DNA of 64,000 nucleotides from Pelosinus sp. UFO1 (lineage in GTDB: Bacteria; Bacillota; Negativicutes; DSM-13327), in NCBI RefSeq assembly GCF_000725345.1, contig NZ_CP008852.1, positions 4,911,001-4,975,000 on the forward strand. Direction: 5' to 3'. Numbering within the stretch: the stretch's first letter is position 1; each line of letters begins with the position of its first letter. The translations under genes and the position numbers were made by a program. Below the pieces are notes generated by a model, which was given only the letters and a program-made list of their open reading frames with translations, was not told where the DNA came from and ran no database searches. This document shows positions 1 through 8,387 of the stretch, one piece after another.

Positions 1-2
1 CA

Positions 3-803
3 TATTTGAGTGGGCCTATAATTGTAGATATTTCACAACAGTTTGGGTTATCAGCTACATATGGATGGAGTGGTGGAGCACAAAGCAGATGGGCTTACTT
101 GGATGACCTTATTGTTCATTGTATTGCTAACAATAGGGGTGGTGACCTATTGTCATATCTGTTTTTCAAACAACAATTTGAAGAAAAGCTAAGAGGGAAA
201 TCCCCTGAGCAGATAGATGATATTTACAACCATATTACTAACACTATAATAGAGCAGATTAATGGTGCCCTTTATTTTGGTGGTAATAAGCTTGTCATCA
301 GCAATAAAAAGTTTTTCATTGTACCTATAAATGGTACCGTAGAGATTACAGCGCCTGCAGTAAAAAACATCGACCGAGATTATATAAAAGACATATCTGA
401 TAGAGCCATGCAAGATGTCGTAAGTAAAAATTATGATAGTGCAATTACAAAATCCAGAACATTGTTGGAAGAAGTATTTTGCTATGTCATTGAAAAGAAA
501 AATGAAACACCATCAGGCTCTGGAGATATTGGAAAATTGTATAAACAAGTTAAGGATTTATACAATATGCATACAGATAAAGATATTGATAGAAGAATTA
601 ATTCCCTGCTCTCTGGTTTGGAAAAAATTGTTTTATCTATTGCGGAAATGCGTAATTCAAACAGTGATGCCCATGGTGTAGGAAATCGAAGAATAAACAT
701 TGCCGAGCATCATGCAAGACTTCTTGTAAACTCGGCAATGACAATGGCTGAATTTGTTCTATCCATTGGAAGCAAAACCCAACAAAATGATGCATTAAGC
801 TAG
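3..803 (+). CDS. Abi_C-domain protein, possibly 5'-truncated by window edge
   Basis: The C-terminal third resembles the abortive-infection C-terminal domain (Abi_C, PF14355): a helical segment with LYKQVKDLYN, then AEMRNSNSDAHGVG and HHARLLVNSA. In that family the R-N-x-x-x-D-A-H-G pattern is the signature. The N-terminal half is not recognised. The frame stays open to the left edge and the first possible start, a TTG at base 6, has no visible ribosome binding site, so the gene probably begins outside the window. A defence role is suggested by the domain name only; many Abi_C proteins have no tested function. An XRE regulator pair follows downstream. Confidence 0.6.
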   Translation, partial: YLSGPIIVDISQQFGLSATYGWSGGAQSRWAYLDDLIVHCIANNRGGDLLSYLFFKQQFEEKLRGKSPEQIDDIYNHITNTIIEQINGALYFGGNKLVISNKKFFIVPINGTVEITAPAVKNIDRDYIKDISDRAMQDVVSKNYDSAITKSRTLLEEVFCYVIEKKNETPSGSGDIGKLYKQVKDLYNMHTDKDIDRRINSLLSGLEKIVLSIAEMRNSNSDAHGVGNRRINIAEHHARLLVNSAMTMAEFVLSIGSKTQQNDALS

Positions 804-897
804 TCTTTTAATGTACATAATCTTTACCTAACCATTGATACCCTCTTTCCTATTTACAGAAAAATTTTCGAATTATAAAAGAAGCAGGAAAATCGAT

Positions 898-1278
898 TCA
901 CGATTCTTCCTGCTTCTTTTTTTGTTTTATATCCCAAAAGATAATGTCAAGCGATGCTTTAATTTTGGCTTTATCTTCTTTGGTCAGCAACATACCGTCT
1001 AGTGAGACTTCTGGCTGGTCAAGAAATTTAATTAAGTCCTTATGTGTCGTCGTTTCGTTAGTTGAAGAAAGAAGCGTAATGTTATCACGGCCTATTAAAT
1101 AATCAGTAGTTGTATTATAAAAATCTGCAAGACGCCGAAGTGTATCAGTATCTATATCACGTCTGTTTGTTTCATATAGAGCAATTCGTGAACGAGAAAT
1201 ATTTAGTAATTTTGCCGCTTCTTCTTGTGTTAAATCTTTTGCATTTCTCAGTTGTGATAAGCGCTCTCCTAGTGACAA
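898..1278 (-). CDS. XRE-family transcriptional regulator (phage-repressor-like)
   Basis: A 126-residue protein with an N-terminal lambda-repressor-like helix-turn-helix (about residues 4-58: GERLSQLR, then LTQEEAAKLLNISRSRIALYE, ending DYLIG). The C-terminal 60 residues are charged and helical and may dimerise. I start at the TTG at 1278, because GAGAGGTG (1285-1292) lies six bases upstream; the alternative GTG at 1287 would fall inside that ribosome binding site. It is divergent from the second XRE gene at 1431, and the intervening DNA holds TTTCA/TGAAA palindromes that either protein could bind. Such divergent XRE pairs are typical of prophage or toxin-antitoxin remnants, but no other phage gene is present. 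Confidence 0.85.
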   Translation of the reverse strand: MSLGERLSQLRNAKDLTQEEAAKLLNISRSRIALYETNRRDIDTDTLRRLADFYNTTTDYLIGRDNITLLSSTNETTTHKDLIKFLDQPEVSLDGMLLTKEDKAKIKASLDIIFWDIKQKKKQEES

Positions 1279-1357
1279 ATAAATCACCTCTCTAAGAAAT
1301 ATTATATGTTACAAGAAGAAACAATTGTATATTTGTTTCAGAAAGTAATAATTATTA

Positions 1358-1413
1358 TTGACAGTTTCAAAATGAAACTTTATAATGGAGTTGCAAATGT
1401 TTCAAAGTGAAAT
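1358..1413 (+). promoter_or_regulatory. Strong promoter with operator palindrome filling its spacer
   Basis: TTGACA (1358-1363) and TATAAT (1381-1386) are separated by exactly 17 bases, a consensus sigma-A promoter. The palindrome AGTTTCA-AAA-TGAAACT (1363-1379) occupies that spacer. A second imperfect copy, GTTTCA-AAG-TGAAAT, lies at 1399-1413 downstream of the -10. Repressor occupancy would block both RNA polymerase binding and escape. The likely ligand is one of the two flanking XRE proteins. Confidence 0.85.
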
Positions 1414-1430
1414 AATTGGGGGGCGTGCAT

Positions 1431-1766
1431 ATGCGCAAATCATTAGTTATGCTAAGAAAAAGTAAAGGCATTACTCAAGCGGAAGTTGCTGAATCTATTG
1501 GTATTTCTCGGAGTTTTTATGCATTAATAGAATCAGGTTTCCGGTGTCCTACTTATCGAATAGCAAAGCAATTAGCAATAATATTTGATCATGAAGTAGA
1601 AGAACTTTTTTTTGACATTGATGATTTCAAAATGAAACAAATTGATTATGAATTATTAAAATCAAAGTCAATTAGGGAGGTGAAGAATTGTTCTCTAACG
1701 CTCAATCATGCCAAGAAAGAAAAGCAACAATTAGAAGTCCTTCCAGTTGAAATCGAAAAGAGATAA
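1431..1766 (+). CDS. XRE-family regulator, short HTH protein
   Basis: A 111-residue protein. Residues 1-60 form an XRE/Cro-type HTH (MLRKSKGITQAEVAESIGISRSFYALIE), of the class ending ELFF seen in small Firmicute regulators; the tail is lysine-rich and uncharacterised. ATG 1431 is chosen because TTGGGGGGC (1416-1424) is its ribosome binding site; the longer reading from TTG 1416 would start inside it. A third TTTCAAAATGAAA palindrome lies inside the gene at 1624-1638, matching the promoter operator. Autoregulation is inferred from the operator in its own promoter. Confidence 0.85.
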   Translation: MRKSLVMLRKSKGITQAEVAESIGISRSFYALIESGFRCPTYRIAKQLAIIFDHEVEELFFDIDDFKMKQIDYELLKSKSIREVKNCSLTLNHAKKEKQQLEVLPVEIEKR

Positions 1767-1901
1767 CTTCATCAAATCTCGTTACCTAGATTATACCAGT
1801 AATATTTGTAAAATTCTGCATTTAATTCTCGGAAAGGAGGCTCGCATTTTAGCCACGGTACATATCATCTAGATCTTACATCAAAAAGGAGACGACAAAC
1901 C

Positions 1902-2921
1902 ATGAAAGTCATAACCCTGGAATCACCGCTAAAAATTGGTATCAAAAAAAACATCCCTATGCCAGAACGCAAGAATGACAATGAAGTTCTCATCAAAGTC
2001 CGTGCCTTAGGAATTTGCGGATCAGACATTGGTGCCTATCGGGGTGTTAATCCCACAGTGAGCTATCCCCGGATTATCGGTCATGAGATCGGCGGGGAAG
2101 TCGTGGAGATTGGGGAGAACAGTAAGGGGATTGTAGTAGGGGACAGAGTGGTATTAGAACCCTATTTGCCTTGCTATCAGTGCTATCCTTGCAGTATTGG
2201 CAGAACCAATTGCTGCGAACAGTTAAAAGTATTAGGAGTGCAGACGGATGGAGGTATGGCGGAGTATGTGTCCCACCCCTTAAATCTGGTGCATGTAGTA
2301 CCTGCCGAAATGGAATGGCAAGAGGTTGCCATGATTGAGCCCTTGACCATCGCTCTCCATGCCAATCATCGGGCGAGAGTGAAGGAAGGGGAACATGTTC
2401 TCATCATCGGGGCGGGAGCCATTGGTTTGTTAGCGGCCCAGGTAGCCATGGTCTATGGAGCGGTTCCCATAGTGTTGGATGTGGAAGAAAAACGTTTAAC
2501 ACTGGCTAAAGAGATTGGCATACCCCATACCCTGCATCCAGCCCAGGGGAATGTGATCCAGCAACTCAGCATCATTACGAAGGGGCGTATGGCAGAAGTT
2601 GTGATTGAAGTTTCAGGAGCCAAAGGGGCTATCTTTGGCATGTTTGACTATGTATCTGCCGCAGGAAGAATTGCCTTGGTGGGCTGGCCCAATGGGGAAA
2701 CTCCCTTGCCTACGGCTGTGATTACCAAGAAGGAACTGGATATCGTAGGCTCCCTCACCAGTGTCAATGAATTCCCCGAGGCCATTGCCTTACTGCAAAA
2801 AAAGCGGGTCAAGGTGCATGAGATCATCAGCCGCGTAGTGACCTTCGACGAAATTCCCGATGCCGTCATGAATATGGCTGGCTTTCCCGACAAGTTTGTG
2901 AAAGTGGTAGCGGTGCTATAA
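1902..2921 (+). CDS. Zinc-dependent medium-chain alcohol/sugar dehydrogenase
   Basis: A 339-residue MDR-superfamily dehydrogenase. Catalytic zinc ligands C39, H61 and E62 are visible (GICGSD; GHEIGGEV). The structural zinc lobe has C91, C94, C97 and C105. The Rossmann motif GAGAIG spans 170-175, and an aspartate near 193 at the end of the second strand predicts NAD rather than NADP. Length and motifs fit the L-threonine, L-idonate, galactitol and L-galactonate dehydrogenase group; the substrate cannot be settled from sequence. The remnant of a GntP gluconate/idonate permease directly downstream points to a sugar acid such as idonate or galactonate. A good AAAGGAG site precedes the ATG. Confidence 0.88.
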   Translation: MKVITLESPLKIGIKKNIPMPERKNDNEVLIKVRALGICGSDIGAYRGVNPTVSYPRIIGHEIGGEVVEIGENSKGIVVGDRVVLEPYLPCYQCYPCSIGRTNCCEQLKVLGVQTDGGMAEYVSHPLNLVHVVPAEMEWQEVAMIEPLTIALHANHRARVKEGEHVLIIGAGAIGLLAAQVAMVYGAVPIVLDVEEKRLTLAKEIGIPHTLHPAQGNVIQQLSIITKGRMAEVVIEVSGAKGAIFGMFDYVSAAGRIALVGWPNGETPLPTAVITKKELDIVGSLTSVNEFPEAIALLQKKRVKVHEIISRVVTFDEIPDAVMNMAGFPDKFVKVVAVL

Positions 2922-2976
2922 AGGAAACGGTGAAAGTAGCGAATTGAAAATCAAAGAATCATAGGAGGTTATTAGT

Positions 2977-3306
2977 ATGAAAAAGTTTAACTTTTCAGCC
3001 ACGAAAGATATCGATGCCGCTGTTCTTCGCCTTGCAGTAGGTTCCGCAACGGTGGCTGCCTTGACCACAGGGGGAATGGTACTGCCTCTCATCGCGGCAA
3101 CGGGAGTCAGTCCAGAACTCATGGTTCTGGCTACTGGGGCGGGCAGTGTCATGGCGGGGCCACCAAATGACCCAGGATTTTGGATGTTCAAAGAATTCTT
3201 CAATCTTTCCGTGCGGGAGACGGTACGATCCTGGTGCGTAATGGAAACCGCCATTTCCTTCATGGGCTTGGCTGGCGTACTCTTGATTAATGCCTTTATC
3301 TCGTAA
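2977..3306 (+). pseudogene. GntP-family permease remnant: C-terminus fused to a short N-terminus
   Basis: This 109-residue ORF matches only the last part of GntP/GntT gluconate permeases: LRLAVGSATVA, then LVLATGAGSVMAGPPNDPGFW (slightly varied in the family) and LSVRETVRSWCVMET. Full-length members have about 440 residues and 12-14 membrane spans; here at most three remain. The reading frame has its own strong AGGAGG site and begins MKKFNFSATKDID, which then joins the C-terminal module. That looks like an in-frame internal deletion rather than a simple 5' truncation. It follows the sugar dehydrogenase in the same orientation and precedes a strong terminator, so it was probably the transporter of that operon. 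It is unlikely to transport anything now. Confidence 0.75.
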
Positions 3307-3331
3307 TGAATGGATCACAGTAAATTAAATG

Positions 3332-3380
3332 TACCCTATAGAGTAGACTCTTAAAAAAGTCTACTCTATAGGGTATTTTT
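3332..3380 (+). terminator. Rho-independent terminator after the GntP remnant
   Basis: A perfect 18-bp stem (3332-3349 with 3358-3375) around an eight-base loop is followed by TTTTT. Confidence 0.95.
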
Positions 3381-3466
3381 ATGCATAGTTAGGTTTTGCC
3401 CCTTTTGTTTCTTTTCAATTTAAAATGCTGTATTATTATTGTAATGACAATTTTTAGGAGGAGCAT

Positions 3467-3883
3467 ATGAAATTTACAATGACGGATAACCCAAAGGAAC
3501 AGGATATTCAAGAAATATTGAATCATCTTCGTGAATACAATCTCAGTCGCCTTGAATGCAAATTCGTCAAGCCCATCGCAATCTTTGTTACTGATGAAAA
3601 TGGTAGTAAAATCGGGGGAATTACCGGCGAAACACATGGTAATTGGCTGGAAATCGATTATTTATGGGTGGATGAGAAAGCAAGAGGAGCAAGGGTGGGC
3701 TCAAAATTGGTCCGGGATGTTGAAACCGAAGCCCAAAAAAGAGGCTGTACCTATGTATTTCTAAATACATTTAGTTTTCAAGCTAAAGATTTTTATATAA
3801 AACTAGGTTACGACGAAGTATTTACCTTGGAGAAATATCCGATCACAGGAAAACGTCATTACTTTGTAAAGCAATTAGCATAA
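3467..3883 (+). CDS. GNAT-family N-acetyltransferase
   Basis: A 138-residue GNAT protein. The acetyl-CoA binding motif A is VDEKARGARVGSKLV (about residues 66-80, the R-G-x-x-x-G loop), followed by the helix EAQKRGC and the FYIKLGYDEV end of the fold, all typical. The N-terminus is 20-25 residues from the first strand as in single-domain GNATs. AGGAGG lies just upstream of the ATG. It stands alone between two terminator-bounded units, so its substrate (small molecule, antibiotic or protein N-terminus) cannot be inferred. Confidence 0.88.
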   Translation: MKFTMTDNPKEQDIQEILNHLREYNLSRLECKFVKPIAIFVTDENGSKIGGITGETHGNWLEIDYLWVDEKARGARVGSKLVRDVETEAQKRGCTYVFLNTFSFQAKDFYIKLGYDEVFTLEKYPITGKRHYFVKQLA

Positions 3884-4094
3884 TGATACAATTGGATTAT
3901 ACAAAATCTAGAGTACGTTTATATTTGCTATAATGAATATAAACGTTTGATAAGAAGAGGCCGTAACTCTTGTTATAACGTATTTTTTAGTAACGAGATC
4001 TAAAGAAAAACTGCCTATATTCAGAACAATATAGGATAATGAGTTGAGTGATAGTACTCTGACTCATTAAAAGGTGAAGGCAAGAGGTGGAAAT

Positions 4095-5564
4095 ATGAGC
4101 CGTACTAAAATAATTGGTGGAAAAGAGTCTGATATAGAGCAGCTTGCACTCATTTCACTACCCTTGGACCGCGAGTCGAAACCTCGAAAGACTCGAATGA
4201 AACCAATCAAAGAAACGAAAAAAGAAGCAGAAGAAGAGTTTGCTCCCGATATCGTATCGAATGAAGACATTCTCACCCTTCGTAGCAATCCCATAACCTA
4301 TACCGCACAGCAAGAAATCGCTCTAAAGGAAATCGACGCCTTCTTATGCAGTCAAAAAGAATCCAGCTATATTCTTTCTGGTTATGCTGGCACAGGCAAA
4401 ACAACGATAGCTGAGAACATCGTCAAATATGGGCTATCCCTTAAATACGAATGTATCATCACAGCTCCTACGAACCAAGCGGTTAAGGTCTTGAAGGAAA
4501 AATTCGGTGATATCAAAGTCGTTTTTAAGACTCTTCACTCCATCCTCTATGGTTCTCCGGATCCTGATACTGGCGATTGGGTGCCGAGTGTTACCTTTAA
4601 GTCTTATCATCTCATTCTCGTAGACGAGGCCTCCATGATTAGCAGAAGTGTTTATAGTGATCTTATCAACGAAATTCGATCCGCGAAGGCAAAAGTCATT
4701 TTCTTTGGCGACAGTTTTCAATTAGAACCCGTTGGTGATGATCCAGAAATCCTCCATAACAAAAATTTTGAACTCACCGAGGTAAAACGTCAAGGTGCCA
4801 GCAGTGAGATTCTTCTGTATGCAACCTGCCTTAGAAATCTTAAACAGATCATTGTTCCGAACGAGTCCCGGGGAGCAGTGCGAATACTGGGTAAGCAAGC
4901 CACGGCCAGAGCCTTTCTCCAGTCAGTCGTTCAAAACGAAGATAGTATCTTCATCATTGGCACGAACAAAGCAAGACTTATCCTCAATCAAAAAGCTCGT
5001 CAAGTCAAATTTGGCGAAAATAGCACGGATGAACCCCAAAATGGTGATCGAATCCTCTTTATTGGCAATGGTACACGTTTTATCAATGGCGATCGATTGA
5101 TACTGGATGAAGTCACCATCATCACCGCCAAGATTTTGCCGATTCGAGGAAACGCTGAGGAGTCTCCTAGCACAGTTCGGGCGTATCTGATTACAAACAA
5201 TAATCACAAAATCCTTCTCCTCCCCGCCATCGAGAAGTCTTCCGTCTATCATGCCCAGTTCATCGATGTGAAGGAACACTTTCCTGTTGGCTGGTATGAT
5301 AAAAACGCCATTAGCCGAAAAAATGAACTTTCAAAAGAAGTATCTATCGCCACCTATGGCTATGTGATTACCGCTCATAAAAGCCAAGGCAGTCAATGGG
5401 AAAAAGTCTTCGTCCATCAAGACGCTTTTCGCAGTAATCCTAGATGGCTTTACACCGCAGTCACTCGTGCCGAAAAAGAGCTCACACTTACGAGTGAGTC
5501 CAGCTCTTATAGAAGAACATGGGATCAGATCACGCAAATAGCCAATCATGTGTACCGGGAGTAG
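4095..5564 (+). CDS. SF1B DNA helicase, RecD/Dda-like
   Basis: A 489-residue superfamily 1B helicase. Walker A GYAGTGKT is near residues 96-103, Walker B LVDEAS near 175-180, a GD-Q motif (FFGDSFQLEPVG) follows, and the C-terminal UvrD_C_2-type core has ITAHKSQGSQWEKVFV and LYTAVTRAEKEL. The fold resembles phage T4 Dda and RecD2 without the long N-terminal RecD2 domain; the first 65 residues are charged and probably disordered. SF1B members move 5'-3' on single-stranded DNA. The start is ATG 4095, behind AGAGGTGG; the longer GTG start at 4074 would include that site. It overlaps nothing downstream, but cutC begins 53 bases later. Role inferred: repair or accessory helicase, possibly phage-derived. 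Confidence 0.85.
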   Translation: MSRTKIIGGKESDIEQLALISLPLDRESKPRKTRMKPIKETKKEAEEEFAPDIVSNEDILTLRSNPITYTAQQEIALKEIDAFLCSQKESSYILSGYAGTGKTTIAENIVKYGLSLKYECIITAPTNQAVKVLKEKFGDIKVVFKTLHSILYGSPDPDTGDWVPSVTFKSYHLILVDEASMISRSVYSDLINEIRSAKAKVIFFGDSFQLEPVGDDPEILHNKNFELTEVKRQGASSEILLYATCLRNLKQIIVPNESRGAVRILGKQATARAFLQSVVQNEDSIFIIGTNKARLILNQKARQVKFGENSTDEPQNGDRILFIGNGTRFINGDRLILDEVTIITAKILPIRGNAEESPSTVRAYLITNNNHKILLLPAIEKSSVYHAQFIDVKEHFPVGWYDKNAISRKNELSKEVSIATYGYVITAHKSQGSQWEKVFVHQDAFRSNPRWLYTAVTRAEKELTLTSESSSYRRTWDQITQIANHVYRE

Positions 5565-5616
5565 CATGAGTGTGAAAATTGCTATTAACAATGCTGCTGC
5601 ATTAAGGGAGGAAGAA

Positions 5617-6306
5617 ATGATTGAGATCATCGCAACCACTGTAGAAGATGCAAAAAGAATAGAAGCTTCTGGTGCAGACCGAATCGAGTTGGTCAGTGCG
5701 CTAACGGAAGGTGGTCTTACACCGAGTTATGGGCTGATAAAAAAAGTGATAGAAAGTGTAAGGATACCCGTTAATGTAATGATTCGACCCCACGCGAAAT
5801 CATTCGTATATACAAATGATGAATTGAATGTAATGAAAGAAGATATCTTGATCGCCAAGGACTTAAAGGCAAATGGAGTAGTTCTAGGTACATTGGATAA
5901 AAATAATAGAATCTGTGAGAGCTCTCTAGCTAAACTGCTAGAAGTAAGCGGGGATATGGAAGTTACTTTTCATAGAGCCATTGATGAACTGGCTGACCCT
6001 GAAAAGGGTGTTATCGTGTTGGCTAAGTATTCACAGATAAAAAGGGTTCTTACTTCAGGCGGTAAAGGAGATATCTTGGATAATCTGCCCAGAATCAAAC
6101 AAATGATTGCCAATGGGGGATCGCTCCGAGTTTTGGTAGGCGGCGGGTTGAATTTAAGAAATATTGAACAAATTATTACCGAAACTAGGGCTCCAGAGTA
6201 TCATTTTGGCACAGCCATCCGTGAGAATACTTCTTCTTTTGGGGAAATCAACGCAGAAAAACTGGCATCATTAGTTACGATCGTCAATCAGTTTGGTTGT
6301 CATTAG
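5617..6306 (+). CDS. cutC: CutC-family copper homeostasis protein
   Basis: A 229-residue TIM-barrel protein of the CutC family. Signature segments are SGADRIELVSALTEGGLTPSYG, VMIRPHAKSFVY, TFHRAIDEL, VLTSGGKGD and VLVGGGLN, all at family-typical spacing. The start is ATG 5617 behind GGGAGG (5606-5611); the frame is open 23 codons further up but the family begins at this point. Members were linked to copper tolerance in E. coli, but the biochemical activity is not established. The gene follows the helicase closely and ends in a bidirectional hairpin shared with the convergent tRNA gene. Confidence 0.9.
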   Translation: MIEIIATTVEDAKRIEASGADRIELVSALTEGGLTPSYGLIKKVIESVRIPVNVMIRPHAKSFVYTNDELNVMKEDILIAKDLKANGVVLGTLDKNNRICESSLAKLLEVSGDMEVTFHRAIDELADPEKGVIVLAKYSQIKRVLTSGGKGDILDNLPRIKQMIANGGSLRVLVGGGLNLRNIEQIITETRAPEYHFGTAIRENTSSFGEINAEKLASLVTIVNQFGCH

Positions 6307-6307
6307 A

Positions 6308-6338
6308 AAAGGCTTCGCAGGTATACTGCGAAGCCTTT
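6308..6338. terminator. Hairpin between cutC and tRNA-Ala
   Basis: AAAGGCTTCGCAG (6308-6320) pairs with 6326-6338 around GTATA. Runs of A and T on either side let it act in both directions, for cutC and for the convergent tRNA transcript. Confidence 0.85.
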
Positions 6339-6347
6339 CATTTCTTA

Positions 6348-6423
6348 TGGTGGAGACGGTGGGATTCGAACCCATGACCTCTTGAATGCGAACCAAGCGC
6401 TCTCCCAACTGAGCTACGCCCCC
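6348..6423 (-). tRNA. tRNA-Ala (anticodon CGC)
   Basis: Reading the minus strand from 6423, a 76-base cloverleaf is visible including an encoded CCA end (6348-6350). The anticodon stem CTTGG/TCAAG encloses loop TTCGCAT, giving anticodon CGC for GCG codons. The acceptor stem GGGGGCG/CGTCTCC contains a G3-U70 wobble, the identity element of alanine tRNA. The T arm has TTCGAAT. One A-C mismatch lies at the base of the T stem. Confidence 0.9.
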
Positions 6424-6517
6424 AATGATAGTACTATTATACCATATAATTGGAAATATTTGATCAAATAAAATCAATAATTTTCCAATTTATATAATAA
6501 TGCATTTCAGTCCCAGG

Positions 6518-8098
6518 TCAAATGATAACGGTTGTTCCGTCAAACTTGGTAATGGCAAAGCCACTAAAATCTTCATTGTAGGTGTTCCTGTAATCCTGCA
6601 GGATCCTGATAGCCACCGTCTCACCAAGCTTCATGCCCGCACTGTTGTCAGTACGCCAGTGGATACCGGCAAAATTCCGCCCCATGGCAATATTGACGGC
6701 CAGCTTGTTCAATTCCTCACCTACCGTTAAAGGCGACCCTGAATAAGGAAGTAATGTGACTCCGTCAGAACTGGCAACAACTGGAGCGGGGAGCACAAAG
6801 CATTCTTTGAAGAACGCCTTCAGTATCGTCACACCTGCCCCGGCAATGGTCGCGTGGCCTGATGGATAGGCAGGATGGGTAGGGCATCCTTCCGGGTAAG
6901 CCTGGGGTAACAGGTAGGTGCCGTATTTGTTGAAGACATCGATAACCACCGGGGAATTAAGCAACTCAGGGTTGATCGGATAGTCGGCGGCGCCTGTCTG
7001 GCGATTTTGCACACAACCGCCAAACTCCTCAGGGCGGAGCCGACGATGAACCAAGAATTTTTGGAACCAGGCTGCCTCCAGTGCAACCCGCGCTGACCGG
7101 ACAACAAAATCCAAAATGTGCGGTGAGCCGAAGGTCGCAAAACCAATCTGTGTGGCTGAGTGCAAGTAAGGGTTGCTTAGGGCCAGAGCTTCCGTTCCAA
7201 AACTTAGTAGAATCAAACAGGCATTAAGAACAGCCTGGAAGGAAAAGTCCCTATGAACATATTCGCCCAAAGCGCGTCCGTTGTAAATATAGTGTGGCTC
7301 AGCACTATATTGAAGTGCATTTGTGGGAACGAATCCGTTTTGGATGTTCAACCATTCTGCATATTCGGTCATGAAGTCGATGCCCGCCACCGGTGTACGG
7401 TAACGTTGGGTAATGGTGGTTGCCCCAAAGGGAATATCTTTCCACAGAAACTGGGACATATAGGGTCCCCTCAGGTCTCCTGGGACGTCCAGGCGGAACA
7501 AGGTCTTCGGGGTGACCTTTTTGTCTATTTTTGGCCCTCGAAAGCAAGAAAAAGACGTGAGATCAGTAGCAGCAGCCTGGATTAGCGCATTGGTGTCATA
7601 TTCGCTGAAGGGAACATCCCGGCATAGGGACTGCCAGTATAACTCCGCCATTTCACTGGCAAGGCAAGCGCTGCTGAAGTCAGGCGGCGCGATCATGCCC
7701 AAATGATGGCTATCAGGACCCGCCATCTCAAAAGCATAAGCGGCCTGGGGATCAGAGAGCTTGACAATGCCACCCAAAGGTATGACTTCAAATTTTTCTG
7801 GGTCACCAGTGGTTAATGCATCAGTCATAGCTTGGTAAGCGCAGAGATCAACCTGGGCGAGTTGATCGTGGGGCAAAGCCTTGGAATAGTTAGCAATCTT
7901 AGCAGGAAATAAGCATTCATCGTAGTTACAATGCTGCTCTGGAAGCGGAATGTTTTTTTCGAAACATGCTGCTTCCTGCCGCTTTTGAAATGCTTCTTGA
8001 CAGCGCTTTTGTGGACTTACAGATTCGATATCACAGGATGCCTCTGAATTTAAGTCTAAACTTGTAGGCATACTACTATTACCATCCATTTTGTACAC
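6518..8098 (-). CDS. Vanadium-dependent haloperoxidase (PAP2 superfamily)
   Basis: A 526-residue protein with the vanadate/phosphate pocket of the PAP2/vanadium haloperoxidase superfamily: K347 with HRRLRPEEFGG (R355), PSGHAT (S413, G414, H415), and R474-x5-H480-x3-D484. The long N-terminal helical half and the HRRLRPEEF motif match haloperoxidases of bacteria and cyanobacteria rather than short lipid phosphatases. Known members oxidise halides with hydrogen peroxide; some bacterial ones act as phosphatases. No signal peptide is evident, so it is predicted cytoplasmic. It is monocistronic, convergent with tRNA-Ala, with a 289-base upstream gap. In a presumed strict anaerobe the peroxide-using function is unexpected. 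Confidence 0.8.
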   Translation of the reverse strand: MYKMDGNSSMPTSLDLNSEASCDIESVSPQKRCQEAFQKRQEAACFEKNIPLPEQHCNYDECLFPAKIANYSKALPHDQLAQVDLCAYQAMTDALTTGDPEKFEVIPLGGIVKLSDPQAAYAFEMAGPDSHHLGMIAPPDFSSACLASEMAELYWQSLCRDVPFSEYDTNALIQAAATDLTSFSCFRGPKIDKKVTPKTLFRLDVPGDLRGPYMSQFLWKDIPFGATTITQRYRTPVAGIDFMTEYAEWLNIQNGFVPTNALQYSAEPHYIYNGRALGEYVHRDFSFQAVLNACLILLSFGTEALALSNPYLHSATQIGFATFGSPHILDFVVRSARVALEAAWFQKFLVHRRLRPEEFGGCVQNRQTGAADYPINPELLNSPVVIDVFNKYGTYLLPQAYPEGCPTHPAYPSGHATIAGAGVTILKAFFKECFVLPAPVVASSDGVTLLPYSGSPLTVGEELNKLAVNIAMGRNFAGIHWRTDNSAGMKLGETVAIRILQDYRNTYNEDFSGFAITKFDGTTVII

Positions 8099-8387
8099 TC
8101 CTCAATCTATAATTTATTTAGTTGGCTATTTTATATTATGAAAAGTAAAGTAACCTGTTCTCACACTGTGGCATATTTTCTTTGCAACATCATTTTTAAA
8201 AAACACTTTTTCAGTGGGTTCCTATTGTCTCCTTGTCCTCTTAAAAACGGAATCAACGAAGAATTTGAGGAACGACTCCTGAAAGAAAAAAGGAGGCATT
8301 TATAACCTATTCAATAATCTCTTTTTAGTTCTAGGGAAAAAATGGTACAATCTACTTGAAGTTAAGATCACAAACAGGAGGTATAGT

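Noticed and set aside
5331-5639. Minus-strand ORFs of about 100 residues within the helicase gene and others inside large genes
   Set aside because: Shadows of well-supported plus-strand genes; no ribosome binding sites or domains.
6271-6477. 68-residue minus-strand ORF containing GGVAQLGERLVRIQEVMGSNP
   Set aside because: It is the translation of the tRNA-Ala gene and flanks; this spurious peptide is commonly annotated over tRNA genes.
8099-8387. Possible short coding remnant ending NEEFEERLLKEKRRHL before the PNPOx-like gene
   Set aside because: No start signal and no recognised homology; left as intergenic.
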